Positions 47,741-58,090 of a DNA stretch of 64,000 bases are shown here, piece after piece (positions within the stretch are counted from its first letter, which is position 1; the number at the start of each line of letters is the position of its first letter). The translations under genes and the position numbers were made by a program. The DNA lies in the NCBI RefSeq assembly GCF_015864665.1, contig NZ_JADYWU010000001.1, forward strand, positions 186,001 through 250,000. Direction: 5' to 3'. The notes beneath the pieces are model-generated. The model was not told the DNA's origin. It worked only from the letters and a program-made list of their open reading frames with translations, and did no database searches. Origin of the DNA: Salinibacterium sp. SWN167. Its GTDB lineage: Bacteria; Actinomycetota; Actinomycetes; Actinomycetales; Microbacteriaceae.

Positions 47741-48292
47741 GTGGCACTAACTCGCAAACGCCGGAAAGAACTCAAGCGCTTGAAAGGTCAAGCTGAAGAC
47801 CTGTGGGCCGACCAAAAGGAGCTGCTTGATCACGCTTCTGCGGTTGTACGAGAGGCGAGCCATCAGGCCGCCAGTTACGCCCGCGAAGAAGTCAGCCCCA
47901 AGATTCACAACACGATCGACTCCCGGGTGAAGCCCGTTGTGTCGTCATCCGTTGCTGGAGCCCGCTCAGTGGCCGAGAGCACCCGCTCCAAGGTCAAGGG
48001 TGATGTGTTGCCTGCTGTCACGTCAGCGCTCGGCACAGCCCTTGCAGCTCTCGAAGTAGCCAAGAACCAGCAGGTTCGGGATGCGTTCGCTCGCGTTTCG
48101 GGTCTCGCTGCGACCGCTGGCGAGAAGACCGGGCTTATGAAGGCACAACCCCAGCCCAAGTCTGCCGGCTTCGGTCGCTACATTCTCATCGGCATCGGCG
48201 TCGTTGCTGCAGTCGGCGTTGCGTACGCCGCGTGGCAGACACTTCGCGCGGATGATGACCTGTGGATCGACGACGAAGCAGAGACGGCGTAG
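47741..48292 (+). CDS. Helical protein with C-terminal membrane anchor, unknown function
   Basis: I do not recognise a named family with certainty. The 183-residue protein has a basic N terminus (ALTRKRRKELKRLKGQ), a long Ala/Val-rich helix with periodic charges (YAREEVSPKIHNTIDSRVKP, ARSVAESTRSKVKGD) that may form a coiled coil or bind the membrane surface, one membrane segment (YILIGIGVVAAVGVAYAAWQ, about 148-168) and an acidic tail (DDDLWIDDEAETA). GTG at 47741 has GGAGG 7 bp upstream; the frame is open further up but lacks a ribosome-binding site there. A strong terminator follows. Confidence 0.75.
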   Translation: MALTRKRRKELKRLKGQAEDLWADQKELLDHASAVVREASHQAASYAREEVSPKIHNTIDSRVKPVVSSSVAGARSVAESTRSKVKGDVLPAVTSALGTALAALEVAKNQQVRDAFARVSGLAATAGEKTGLMKAQPQPKSAGFGRYILIGIGVVAAVGVAYAAWQTLRADDDLWIDDEAETA

Positions 48293-48335
48293 CCTTCCGC
48301 TGCTTCGCACCTCACACGGTGTAGCTCCAACCTCT

Positions 48336-48378
48336 AAAAGTTCTGGCCCAGTTCCCAACGAACTGGGCCAGAACTTTT
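48336..48378. terminator. Bidirectional rho-independent terminator
   Basis: AAAAGTTCTGGCCCAGTT (48336-48353) and AACTGGGCCAGAACTTTT (48361-48378) form a perfect 18-bp stem with a 7-base loop, A-rich before and T-rich after. It serves the plus-strand gene at 47741 and the minus-strand SDR gene. Confidence 0.92.
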
Positions 48379-48397
48379 TTGTCGTGCGCTGACCTTG

Positions 48398-49186
48398 CTA
48401 ATCAAGTCCGCCATTCGCGAAGAGAATTTGGCCATTGATCCACCGTGCAGGGCCCGCGAGAAACGAAACTACCTCCGCGATATCGTCTGGCTGTCCCAAT
48501 CGCTGAAGTGGCGCCGCTTGGGCGAGCTTCTCGATGGTGGCGTCGTCTTTGCCATCCAGAAACAGTGGCGTTGCGGTCGGCCCAGGAGCCACAGCATTGA
48601 CCGTCACGTCCTTGCCGCGAAGTTCACGGGCGAGAGTGAGCGTCAGACCTTCCACCGCGGCTTTGCTAGCCGTGTAAGCGCCGTAGGTGGGGAATTGCGT
48701 GCGCGTCACCGAGGTGGAGAAGTTCACGATCGCACCGCCCGCCTGCACCCGTCGTGCTGCTTGTTGAGAAACCACGAACGTGCCGCGGATGTTGGTGCGG
48801 TGCATCCGATCCAAGTCATCGAGATCGAGTTCAACGATCGGGGCAAGCACCATGATTGCTGCCGTGTTCACCACGACGTCGATTCGACCGAATTCTGCCT
48901 CGACCGCGTCAAAGGCCGCGATCATCTCTTCCTCATCAGCTACGTCTCCCCCGACTGCAATTGCACGGGCACCCGAGGCGATGAGCTGAACTACCGTCTC
49001 ATCGGCGCGAGCCTTGTTACCGCTGTAGTGCACGGCAACCGCAAAGCCATCCTGGGCGAGGCGCTCAACAACGGCCCGGCCTATTCCGCCCGATCCGCCC
49101 GTGACGAGCGCGACGCGGTCGAGCCTCGTGGTGGGTATACCCTCCGAGTCATCCCGCAGGGCATGGGTTGCTGGCGTGGGGTTCAT
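48398..49186 (-). CDS. Short-chain dehydrogenase/reductase
   Basis: The 262-residue SDR has the cofactor motif VTGGSGGIGRAVVERL, NTAA in place of NNAG (VVNTAAIMV) and the active site TYGAYTASKAAVEG with an upstream serine. About 22 extra residues precede the fold. The substrate is unknown; the sequence is close in style to glucose/3-oxoacyl-ACP reductase-type SDRs. The ATG overlaps the TetR stop (ATGA), so it forms a two-gene operon with that regulator, which probably controls it. It ends just before the terminator at 48336-48378. Confidence 0.85.
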   Translation of the reverse strand: MNPTPATHALRDDSEGIPTTRLDRVALVTGGSGGIGRAVVERLAQDGFAVAVHYSGNKARADETVVQLIASGARAIAVGGDVADEEEMIAAFDAVEAEFGRIDVVVNTAAIMVLAPIVELDLDDLDRMHRTNIRGTFVVSQQAARRVQAGGAIVNFSTSVTRTQFPTYGAYTASKAAVEGLTLTLARELRGKDVTVNAVAPGPTATPLFLDGKDDATIEKLAQAAPLQRLGQPDDIAEVVSFLAGPARWINGQILFANGGLD

Positions 49187-49968
49187 GGCGTTCCATCGCT
49201 CTCGTCGACAGTGGTCAGATTCTGGATGCGGTCAAGCCAGTCATCGAGAAGCGCGAGTTCGTTTGCGCTGAAGCTTCCGCTCGCGACTAGGGGTAGCGCG
49301 GCCCGAAGCGTGATCGCGGCCGTCTGTGGTGCTGGGGTGCGCGTCACAGCCGCTCCAGACTCGCTCGTCGGTGCCGACGAATCAGTGCTGGCGGGATCAT
49401 CCGCGTCCGCGTCCGTGTCCGTGTCCGTGTCCGTGAGAATCGCGGCCACGATGCTTTCGCGCATCCTTTCGGAGATGCCCTTGTCTGGGTTCTGCACGGG
49501 GCGAAGAATGAGTGCGAGTGCGACTCCGGTGTTTGCTGCCATCACTTGTTGTGCGGCGATGGCCGGGCTCACCCGAAGTCGTCCTTCCGCGGCGAGTCGT
49601 TCCAACACTTCTCGAAGCAGCCGAAGCGCTTCTGCCGCCGAGTCAGTTGCGACCGCGACGGTAGAGCCGAAGAGCAGGCGATACGCCTGGGGATTTGCGA
49701 GGGCAAAGGCGGTGTGGCTGTCCCAGCCTCGACGAAGGTCAACAAGAGGGTCGGCAGATTTCACTGCTGCGCGCTTCACGCTCAAGTAGCGGTCCCACAC
49801 GTGGTCGACTGTTGCGCCGAGCAATCCTGCTTTGTCGCCAAATAGACGATAAAGCGCCGGCTGCTGAACCTGCGCTGCTTCGCACACCGCCCGCGTGGAA
49901 ATATCTCCGTGGGGTGAATCGGCAAGCAGCTGGGCCGCTGCTTCGATTATCGTCGCGCGTGCATCCAT
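49183..49968 (-). CDS. TetR-family transcriptional regulator with Thr-Asp repeat
   Basis: The 261-residue protein has a TetR helix-turn-helix (DISTRAVCEAAQVQQPALYRLF) and a helical ligand domain. A low-complexity Thr/Asp/Ala insert (TDTDTDTDADADD, about 179-191) near the C-terminal part is encoded by six CCGNGT-type hexamers at 49401-49436. A further 60 residues follow, which is longer than usual for the family. TATCGT lies 7 bp before the ATG at 49966-49968, so the mRNA is probably leaderless. Inverted repeats around it suggest self-control. The SDR gene is coupled downstream. Confidence 0.85.
   Translation of the reverse strand: MDARATIIEAAAQLLADSPHGDISTRAVCEAAQVQQPALYRLFGDKAGLLGATVDHVWDRYLSVKRAAVKSADPLVDLRRGWDSHTAFALANPQAYRLLFGSTVAVATDSAAEALRLLREVLERLAAEGRLRVSPAIAAQQVMAANTGVALALILRPVQNPDKGISERMRESIVAAILTDTDTDTDADADDPASTDSSAPTSESGAAVTRTPAPQTAAITLRAALPLVASGSFSANELALLDDWLDRIQNLTTVDESDGTP
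49401..49436. repeat. Six tandem hexamers in the tetR gene
   Basis: CCGCGT, CCGCGT, CCGTGT, CCGTGT, CCGTGT, CCGTGA. Each unit encodes two residues (Thr-Asp or Ala-Asp) on the minus strand, so gain or loss of a unit keeps the frame. Confidence 0.85.
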
Positions 49969-50005
49969 GATATCGACGATAACACAGACATGTAATCATT
50001 GATAA
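49969..50005 (-). promoter_or_regulatory. Promoter and inverted repeats of the TetR/SDR operon
   Basis: -10 TATCGT (49981 to 49976) lies 7 bases before the ATG; TTATCA (50005 to 50000) is a possible -35 at 18 bp. TATCG-A-CGATA (49971-49981) is a perfect palindrome over the -10, and TAATCA-T-TGATAA (49993-50005) is a near-perfect one over the -35. Confidence 0.45.
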
Positions 50006-50056
50006 CAGAGTTAGTGCCGAGAATCACACGATCACATTGCACTCCCCCGGACATGC

Positions 50057-50090
50057 AAAAACCCCGGCCAGAAGACTGGCCGGGGTTTTT
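50057..50090 (-). terminator. Rho-independent terminator after tRNA-Ala
   Basis: AAAAACCCCGGCCAG (50057-50071) and CTGGCCGGGGTTTTT (50076-50090) form a 15-bp stem with a 4-base loop, 10 bp past the tRNA-Ala 3' end. The sequence is symmetrical and would also work on the plus strand. Confidence 0.92.
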
Positions 50091-50100
50091 GTTCTTGCTG

Positions 50101-50173
50101 TGGAGCCTAGGGGAATCGAACCCCTGACCTCCTGCTTGCAAAGCAGGCGCTCTACCAATTGAGCTAAGGCCCC
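50101..50173 (-). tRNA. tRNA-Ala (anticodon TGC)
   Basis: The acceptor stem GGGGCCT pairs with AGGCTCC (one G-T pair), with discriminator A. The anticodon loop in CCTGC-TTTGCAA-GCAGG gives TGC. The T arm is AGGGGTTCGATTCCCCT. CCA is not encoded. It lies 30 bp after tRNA-Ile on the same strand. Confidence 0.96.
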
Positions 50174-50203
50174 AATTTAAGGAACCTCTTGTGGAGATTC
50201 CAG

Positions 50204-50277
50204 TGGGGGTACGTGGACTTGAACCACGGACCTCTTCGTTATCAGCGAAGCGCTCTAACCGCCTGAGCTATACCCCC
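50204..50277 (-). tRNA. tRNA-Ile (anticodon GAT)
   Basis: The acceptor stem GGGGGTA pairs with TACCCCC, discriminator A. The anticodon loop in CTTCG-CTGATAA-CGAAG gives GAT. CCA is not encoded. A TACTCT hexamer upstream, in the 48-bp gap after the DUF3566 gene, may be its -10. Confidence 0.96.
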
Positions 50278-50325
50278 GTTGGGCAGATACGAGAGTATCG
50301 CATTCTGACCGTTTGGCGTAATCGA

Positions 50326-50733
50326 CTAGTTGTTAGTGAAACCCACGAGGATTCCGCCAGTAAGTCGAACGCTGAAGTTATAAAGCATACTCGAAATTGC
50401 GCCGAGTGCAGTACCGATCAAAACGTTCAAGATGGCAACGACCAGCGAGAATCCTCCGACCTGGGCAAGAGAGAACGTTGTCGCCACGCTGAAGGTTTCG
50501 TCACTCAAAATATCCCGGAAGATCTCATCGACCTTTCCGAAAATTCCGGTGGAGTTCAGCACGATCCACACCAGAAGCGATGCCACCACGAGGACAATTC
50601 CCAAAGACACTGCTACTAGGAATGAGAACTTAACGGCCGACCAGAAGTCGATGTACACGAGCTTCAGGCGAACCTGTTTTACCGATGTTTGGCGCTGCGA
50701 CTTGCGCTGCAGCTTCTCTGCGACACTACTCAT
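50326..50733 (-). CDS. DUF3566 transmembrane protein
   Basis: The 135-residue protein has a basic N terminus ([20 protein letters not shown]), then two strong membrane segments ([24 protein letters not shown], and [23 protein letters not shown]) with a loop containing [14 protein letters not shown]3566 proteins are found right behind gyrA in many actinobacteria; their job is unknown. The start overlaps the gyrA 3' end by 8 bp, so it belongs to the gyrB-gyrA operon. tRNA-Ile and tRNA-Ala follow on the same strand. Confidence 0.88.
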   Translation of the reverse strand: MSSVAEKLQRKSQRQTSVKQVRLKLVYIDFWSAVKFSFLVAVSLGIVLVVASLLVWIVLNSTGIFGKVDEIFRDILSDETFSVATTFSLAQVGGFSLVVAILNVLIGTALGAISSMLYNFSVRLTGGILVGFTNN

Positions 50734-53302
50734 CTACCGACTCGTCCTTCCCAGCAGGGGCATCTTCGCTTGGAACACTATCGTTCCCAGCTTCAAGTTC
50801 TTTTTTCTCTAGATTTCGTTCGCTGTTTCGTGCGATTGCAATGATCTTGTCATCCGCTGCGAAGCGGGCAAAAACCACTCCCATGGTGTCACGGCCCTTG
50901 GCCGGAACCTCAGCGACAGATGAGCGTACCACCTTGCCACTGGCAAGAACCACAAGAACTTCGTCCTCATCCCCGACCATCAAAGCACCGGCCAAGTCGC
51001 CACGAGTACCGTCAAGTTTGGCAACCTTGATACCCAAACCACCACGACCCTGAACGCGGTATTGGTCGGCAGCAGTGCGCTTAGCGAAGCCACCCTCAGT
51101 GACGACGAACACGAAGCCACTGTCGGGAACCACGCTCGCGCTGAGCAGTTGGTCATCCTCTCGGAAGCTCATCCCCATCACACCAGACGTTGAACGACCC
51201 ATGGGGCGCAGTGCTTCATCGGATGCCGTGAAGCGAATGGACATTCCCTTACGCGAAACCAACAAAACGTCGTCGGTGTTCTCCACCAGCAGGGCCGACA
51301 CGAGTTCATCGCCTTCCCGCAGATTCACGGCGATGATGCCACCGCTGCGGTTGGTGTCATATTCCGCCAAGGCGGTCTTCTTGACGAGACCCTTGAGCGT
51401 TGCAAGAACTAGGTATGTGGACTGTTCATAGTCACGGATGTCGAGAATCTGAGCGATCTCTTCGCCGGGCTGCAGCGCCAAGAAGTTGGCAACGTGCTGC
51501 CCCTTGGCATCCCGGCCACCTTCTTGCAGCTCGTAGGTCTTGGCGCGGTACACGCGGCCGGTGTTCGTGAAGAACAACAACCAGTGGTGCGTCGTGGTGA
51601 CGAACAAGTGGTCAACAATGTCATCGGCCCGAAGTTGTGCGCCCTTGACTCCCTTGCCACCGCGGTGCTGGCTGCGGTAGTTGTCGCTGCGGGTGCGCTT
51701 GACGTAACCGCCGCGCGTCACAGTAACCACCATCTCCTCTTCGGGGATGAGGTCTTCCATGCTCATGTCGCCATCGAAACCCATCATGATTTCGGTACGG
51801 CGGTCGTCGCCGTACTTGGCAAGCAACTCCGTCAGTTCTTCACTGACGATGTTGCTCTGGCGTTCCTTGCTCGCAATGATTGCCTTGAACTCAACAATTT
51901 CGAGCTCGATAGCATCGTGTTCGTCGATGATCTTCTGGCGCTCAAGGGCCGCGAGTCGACGCAGCTGCATGTCGAGAATTGCGCGGGCCTGAATCTCATC
52001 GATGTCAAGGAGATCGATCAAGCCGTTGCGCGCATCTTCAACGGTGGGCGAACGGCGGATGAGGGCAATGACCTCATCGAGAGCGTCCAGAGCCTTGAGG
52101 TAACCACGCAAGATATGGGCACGTTCTTCAGCCTTGCGCAGGCGGAACTCGGTGCGGCGAACGATCACTTCGATCTGGTGGGTAGCCCACTCGGTGATGA
52201 AGCCATCAATCGAGAGCGTGCGCGGGATGCCATCGACAATCGCGAGCATGTTCGCACCGAAGTTTTCCTGCAGCTGCGTGTGCTTGTAGAGGTTGTTGAG
52301 AACAACCTTCGCCACAGCATCGCGCTTCAGCACGATGACGAGGCGCTGGCCGGTACGACCAGACGTCTCGTCGCGGATGTCGGCGATCCCGGCGAGCTTG
52401 CCGTCCTTGACAAGGTCGGCGATTTTCAGTGCCAGATTGTCGGGGTTCACCTGGTACGGGAGCTCGGTGACGACGAGGCACGTGCGACCCTGAAGTTCTT
52501 CGACATTCACTACAGCACGCATCGTGATCGAACCACGACCCGTGCGGTACGCATCCTGAATTCCCTTGACACCAAGAATTTGCGCGCCGGTCGGGAAGTC
52601 CGGCCCCTTGATGCGCTGAATCAGCGCCTCAACGAGCTCTTCGTGAGAAGCATCTGGGTTGGCCAAGTGCCAGAGGGCACCCTCGCCAACTTCGCGGAGA
52701 TTGTGCGGCGGAATGTTTGTAGCCATACCGACCGCGATACCCACAGAACCATTGACGAGCAGGTTCGGGAAACGGCTAGGAAGAACCGTCGGCTCTTGGG
52801 TGCGGCCGTCATAGTTGTCTTGGAAGTCGACGGTGTCTTCTTCAATGTCCCGCACCATTTCCATAGCGAGGGGAGCCATTTTGGTTTCCGTGTAACGGTG
52901 GGCAGCAGCACCATCGTTGCCGGGAGATCCGAAGTTTCCTTGGCCTAGGGCCAATGGATAACGAAGGCTCCACGGCTGTACCAAACGAACGAGGGCGTCG
53001 TACACCGACGAGTCACCGTGCGGGTGGAACTGCCCCATGACATCACCGATGACGCGGGTGCACTTGGAGAAACCCTTGTCTGGGCGGTAGCCACCGTCGT
53101 ACATCGCGTAAATAACACGACGGTGCACAGGCTTCAAGCCATCGCGCACCTCAGGAAGCGCACGACCCACGATGACGCTCATCGCGTAGTCGAGGTAGGA
53201 GCGCTGCATCTCCAGTTGAAGATCGACCTGATTAATCTTGTCGTGGCGGTCGTCTATGGGTGCATCCTCGAAGGTCTTCTTCGGAGTTTCTTCGTCAGCC
53301 AT
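50726..53302 (-). CDS. gyrA: DNA gyrase subunit A
   Basis: GyrA cuts and rejoins DNA in supercoiling. The 858-residue protein has the active tyrosine in [10 protein letters not shown], the quinolone region [17 protein letters not shown] and the GyrA-box [11 protein letters not shown] at the start of the C-terminal beta-pinwheel. The acidic tail ([14 protein letters not shown]) is usual. In the quinolone region both positions after GD are serine, where mycobacteria have Ala-Ser; this is not itself a resistance change of a known kind. It lies 59 bp after gyrB and overlaps the DUF3566 gene. Confidence 0.98.
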   Translation of the reverse strand: MADEETPKKTFEDAPIDDRHDKINQVDLQLEMQRSYLDYAMSVIVGRALPEVRDGLKPVHRRVIYAMYDGGYRPDKGFSKCTRVIGDVMGQFHPHGDSSVYDALVRLVQPWSLRYPLALGQGNFGSPGNDGAAAHRYTETKMAPLAMEMVRDIEEDTVDFQDNYDGRTQEPTVLPSRFPNLLVNGSVGIAVGMATNIPPHNLREVGEGALWHLANPDASHEELVEALIQRIKGPDFPTGAQILGVKGIQDAYRTGRGSITMRAVVNVEELQGRTCLVVTELPYQVNPDNLALKIADLVKDGKLAGIADIRDETSGRTGQRLVIVLKRDAVAKVVLNNLYKHTQLQENFGANMLAIVDGIPRTLSIDGFITEWATHQIEVIVRRTEFRLRKAEERAHILRGYLKALDALDEVIALIRRSPTVEDARNGLIDLLDIDEIQARAILDMQLRRLAALERQKIIDEHDAIELEIVEFKAIIASKERQSNIVSEELTELLAKYGDDRRTEIMMGFDGDMSMEDLIPEEEMVVTVTRGGYVKRTRSDNYRSQHRGGKGVKGAQLRADDIVDHLFVTTTHHWLLFFTNTGRVYRAKTYELQEGGRDAKGQHVANFLALQPGEEIAQILDIRDYEQSTYLVLATLKGLVKKTALAEYDTNRSGGIIAVNLREGDELVSALLVENTDDVLLVSRKGMSIRFTASDEALRPMGRSTSGVMGMSFREDDQLLSASVVPDSGFVFVVTEGGFAKRTAADQYRVQGRGGLGIKVAKLDGTRGDLAGALMVGDEDEVLVVLASGKVVRSSVAEVPAKGRDTMGVVFARFAADDKIIAIARNSERNLEKKELEAGNDSVPSEDAPAGKDESVDE

Positions 53303-53361
53303 TAAGTGTCAATTCCAGTCTGTGTGAGTCGCGAGTGCGGGCGCCGTGTGCTCGTAGCGAG

Positions 53362-55362
<2,001 letters not shown>

Positions 55363-55522
55363 TTAGGCTCCTGCCGCTAGTTCACGCTGGCCATTCAGAG
55401 CGGATAACTCCCTGAGGAGGCGCGTCCGACGGCTTTTGAGATTCTACCAAATTCCGGGAGCCCGCGGCGCTCAAATTGCCTTCTGCGGGAGTTTCTTTAG
55501 TAGCGTGACCTATTTTGCCTTC

Positions 55523-56023
55523 CTAGCCGTAAGTATCTCGCGGGCCCCTACCTGGAATTGATCTGGGGCCTCTTTTCCACGAAGGGGCGTTGGGCCCTTC
55601 AAAGCGCACGGATTCCACACCGGCTTCCGGATGCTGTTGAGCGATAGTCGTTGTGATGTGGCCACGCATGAGTCGAAGTTGGGTTGCCCACGCGGTGGAA
55701 TCGCACCGGATGGTCAGCACTCCCTCTTCAATCCCGATCGGTTCCGAGTGTTCTGCCGTTTCGGCGCCAACAATTGTGGTCCAGGCAAGAATCAATTCAG
55801 AGCGAGCCAAGGGAGAGCTCCACCCCATGCTCATCGTGAGGTTATCCATCACATCGCCAAGTCCGTGCGGATCGCGACCGGGGGCAAAAGGAACGCTCGT
55901 TCCCGGCTCCTTGCGATTACGCTTGCGCGCCATATACGAACGTTTGCTGGCATCACCGAAAACATCGCGGAATCGGAGATAGACCGCAACGTGCTCATCC
56001 ACCGCAGGATCCCGGTCATTCAT
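55523..56023 (-). CDS. DUF721 protein (DciA-like)
   Basis: The 166-residue protein has the DUF721 core (ELILAWTTIVGAETAEHSEP, GVLTIRCDSTAWATQLRLM). Proteins of this family at the recF position are the DciA helicase operators of bacteria that lack DnaC/DnaI. The N-terminal half is basic and less ordered (SYMARKRNRKEPGTS). I prefer ATG at 56021-56023, where AGGTGA lies at good distance, over TTG at 56027-56029. It overlaps the recF 3' end by 8 bp. The link to helicase loading is family knowledge, not visible in the sequence. Confidence 0.82.
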   Translation of the reverse strand: MNDRDPAVDEHVAVYLRFRDVFGDASKRSYMARKRNRKEPGTSVPFAPGRDPHGLGDVMDNLTMSMGWSSPLARSELILAWTTIVGAETAEHSEPIGIEEGVLTIRCDSTAWATQLRLMRGHITTTIAQQHPEAGVESVRFEGPNAPSWKRGPRSIPGRGPRDTYG

Positions 56024-57179
56024 CGTCAATCACCTCGCCGGCGCTGATGCGCACTACATTCGCCGCGAGTTCCGCCGGAACATCGCCAAATACCGCAGCG
56101 GTTATGAGAACTTGCTCGAAACCCGCGATCGAAGTCGCAAGTCTTTCGCGACGAGATTGGTCGAGCTCTGCAAAGACATCATCCAAAATAAGCACCGGGT
56201 CGCCTGCCGAAGAATCGCGACGCAGCAGTTCAGCGGATGCCAGCTTCAGCGCGAGAGCGAACGACCACGATTCGCCGTGGCTGGCATACCCTCGCGCTGG
56301 CAACCCATTGAGTCCGAAGATCAAGTCATCGCGGTGCGGTCCAACGAGGGTAATTGCTCGATCACGTTCTGCTTTTCGTACGGATGCCAGGGCCGCGGTG
56401 AATGCTGCCGTCGCGTCAGCGACCGAAATTATTTCGCCAACCGCGCTAGTGGCTACCGCGCTTTCTGAGTCATCCTGACGAGAAATGATGCTCAACGAAT
56501 TGGCGAGCGATGCACCGTGATCTGCACCGACGATACGTTCGTAAGCAAGGGACACTTCGGGGCTCAGATCAGCAACCAAGGCGCTGCGGGCGCTGATGAT
56601 TTCGGCACCAAAGGCGACGAGCCGTTCATCCCACACATCAAGAGTGCTCAACTGGGCGTCTCGAACGCCGGATGCCCGCGCTGATTTCAGCAACATGTTG
56701 CGTTGCTTCACGACACGTTCGTAGTCGCTCATTACCCCACTGAATCGTGGAGAGCGAAGCACGAGAAGCTCATCGATAAAGCGCCGCCGCCCGGAGGGTT
56801 CGCCGCGCACGAGCGCCAAATCCTCTGGCGCGAAGAGAACACTGGAAAAGTAGCGCGGAAGTTCGCGGGTACGGATAACTGAACGATTGATCTGAGCACG
56901 GTTAGCCCCAGAACGATTGATCTGCACTTCGGCCAAGAATTTTCGTTCATTATGTTCGAGGCGCACTCGCACAATTGCGGCATCCGTTGATTGCCGAACC
57001 ATGGCGTGATCAGTCGAGACGCGGTGTGAACCGAGCGTGCTCAAGAATCCAAGAGCCTCAACCAGATTCGTTTTACCCTGGCCATTGGAACCTACGATGA
57101 GGGTCGGTCCTGCGGCCAGTTCTAGAGTCAGGCCCTTGTAATTACGGAAATCTTTGAGCTCCACATGAGTTACACGCAT
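56016..57179 (-). CDS. recF: DNA repair ATPase RecF
   Basis: RecF helps load RecA at gaps. The 387-residue SMC-like protein has LKDFRNYKGLTLEL, Walker A GSNGQGKTNLVEALG near residue 32, a signature-region GYASHGESWSFALALKLA and Walker B DPVLILDDVFAELD. It starts 11 bp after gnd and is part of the dnaN-gnd-recF-DUF721 run. The ATG at 57179 gives the usual N terminus. Confidence 0.97.
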   Translation of the reverse strand: MRVTHVELKDFRNYKGLTLELAAGPTLIVGSNGQGKTNLVEALGFLSTLGSHRVSTDHAMVRQSTDAAIVRVRLEHNERKFLAEVQINRSGANRAQINRSVIRTRELPRYFSSVLFAPEDLALVRGEPSGRRRFIDELLVLRSPRFSGVMSDYERVVKQRNMLLKSARASGVRDAQLSTLDVWDERLVAFGAEIISARSALVADLSPEVSLAYERIVGADHGASLANSLSIISRQDDSESAVATSAVGEIISVADATAAFTAALASVRKAERDRAITLVGPHRDDLIFGLNGLPARGYASHGESWSFALALKLASAELLRRDSSAGDPVLILDDVFAELDQSRRERLATSIAGFEQVLITAAVFGDVPAELAANVVRISAGEVIDDE

Positions 57180-57190
57180 TGCGGCGAAAC

Positions 57191-58087
57191 TTAGCTCTTG
57201 CGGACGCTATGCCCGCCGAACTGATTGCGGAGAGCGGCGACCGCCTTCATGGAAGGAGAGTCTTCTTGACGAGAAACGAAACGTGCAAAAATTGCGGCGC
57301 TAATCGTCGGAACAGCAACGGCTTGATTGAGAGCCTCGTGTACAGTCCAACGGCCCTCCCCCGAATCCTCGACGTAGCCAGCAATATCAGCGAATTCGGG
57401 ATCTTCTTCGAGAGCTTTCACGAGAAGTTCAAGCAACCAGGAGCGAACGACTGTTCCTCGCTGCCAAGCTTTAAAGGTGCCGGGAACGTCTTCGATGAGA
57501 TCCTTGCGGCTGTCGAGTAGTTCAAAGCCTTCGGCCCAGGCCTGCATAAGGGCATATTCGATACCGTTGTGGACCATCTTGGCGTAGTGACCTGCACCAA
57601 CGGGGCCAGCATGAACAAAACCCTCTTCGCGCGGGCCTTCGGGGCGAAGAGCGTCGAAGATCGGCATCGCTCGTTCGATATCTGTCTTATTGCCACCGGC
57701 CATCAGCCCGTAGCCGTTATCAAGTCCCCAGATTCCACCGGAGACTCCGACGTCCACGAAGGAAAGATTGAGTTCTTCGAGCTGATCACGGTGAAGTTGA
57801 TCATCCGTAAACCGCGTGTTTCCACCATCGATGACGAGATCGCCAGGTGTGAGCAATGCCGCGACATCGGTAATTACAGAATCCGTAATCGTGCCGGAAG
57901 GGACCATAACCCACACAATGCGGGGGGCCGGCAACGCATCCACCAAGTCGGTCAGATCGGCCACATCGCTAACCTCAGGATTGGGGTCGTACCCGGTCAC
58001 TGTGAGACCGGCGGCTCGCATGCGCTCGCGCATGTTGCCACCCATTTTTCCTAGGCCAATGATTCCGACATGCATAGTTTCCGCCAT
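57191..58087 (-). CDS. gnd: 6-phosphogluconate dehydrogenase, short (decarboxylating) form
   Basis: The enzyme oxidises 6-phosphogluconate to ribulose 5-phosphate and CO2. The 298-residue protein belongs to the short GndA/YqeC-like branch rather than the 470-residue form. It has the cofactor site HVGIIGLGKMGGNM, the substrate motif VGVSGGIWGLDNGYGLMAGG and the lysine block AGHYAKMVHNGIEYALMQ. ATG at 58085-58087 has GAGG 6 bp upstream. It sits between dnaN and recF, a common place in actinobacteria with no known link to replication. Confidence 0.95.
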   Translation of the reverse strand: MAETMHVGIIGLGKMGGNMRERMRAAGLTVTGYDPNPEVSDVADLTDLVDALPAPRIVWVMVPSGTITDSVITDVAALLTPGDLVIDGGNTRFTDDQLHRDQLEELNLSFVDVGVSGGIWGLDNGYGLMAGGNKTDIERAMPIFDALRPEGPREEGFVHAGPVGAGHYAKMVHNGIEYALMQAWAEGFELLDSRKDLIEDVPGTFKAWQRGTVVRSWLLELLVKALEEDPEFADIAGYVEDSGEGRWTVHEALNQAVAVPTISAAIFARFVSRQEDSPSMKAVAALRNQFGGHSVRKS

Positions 58088-58090
58088 GGA

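Noticed and set aside
49183-49968. TetR gene as a horizontally acquired resistance regulator
   Set aside because: Codon style and G+C match the neighbours and no mobile-element trace is present.
50870-53302. Serine-serine in the GyrA quinolone region as a resistance change
   Set aside because: Serine at these positions is the usual sensitive state in many bacteria, so no resistance is implied.
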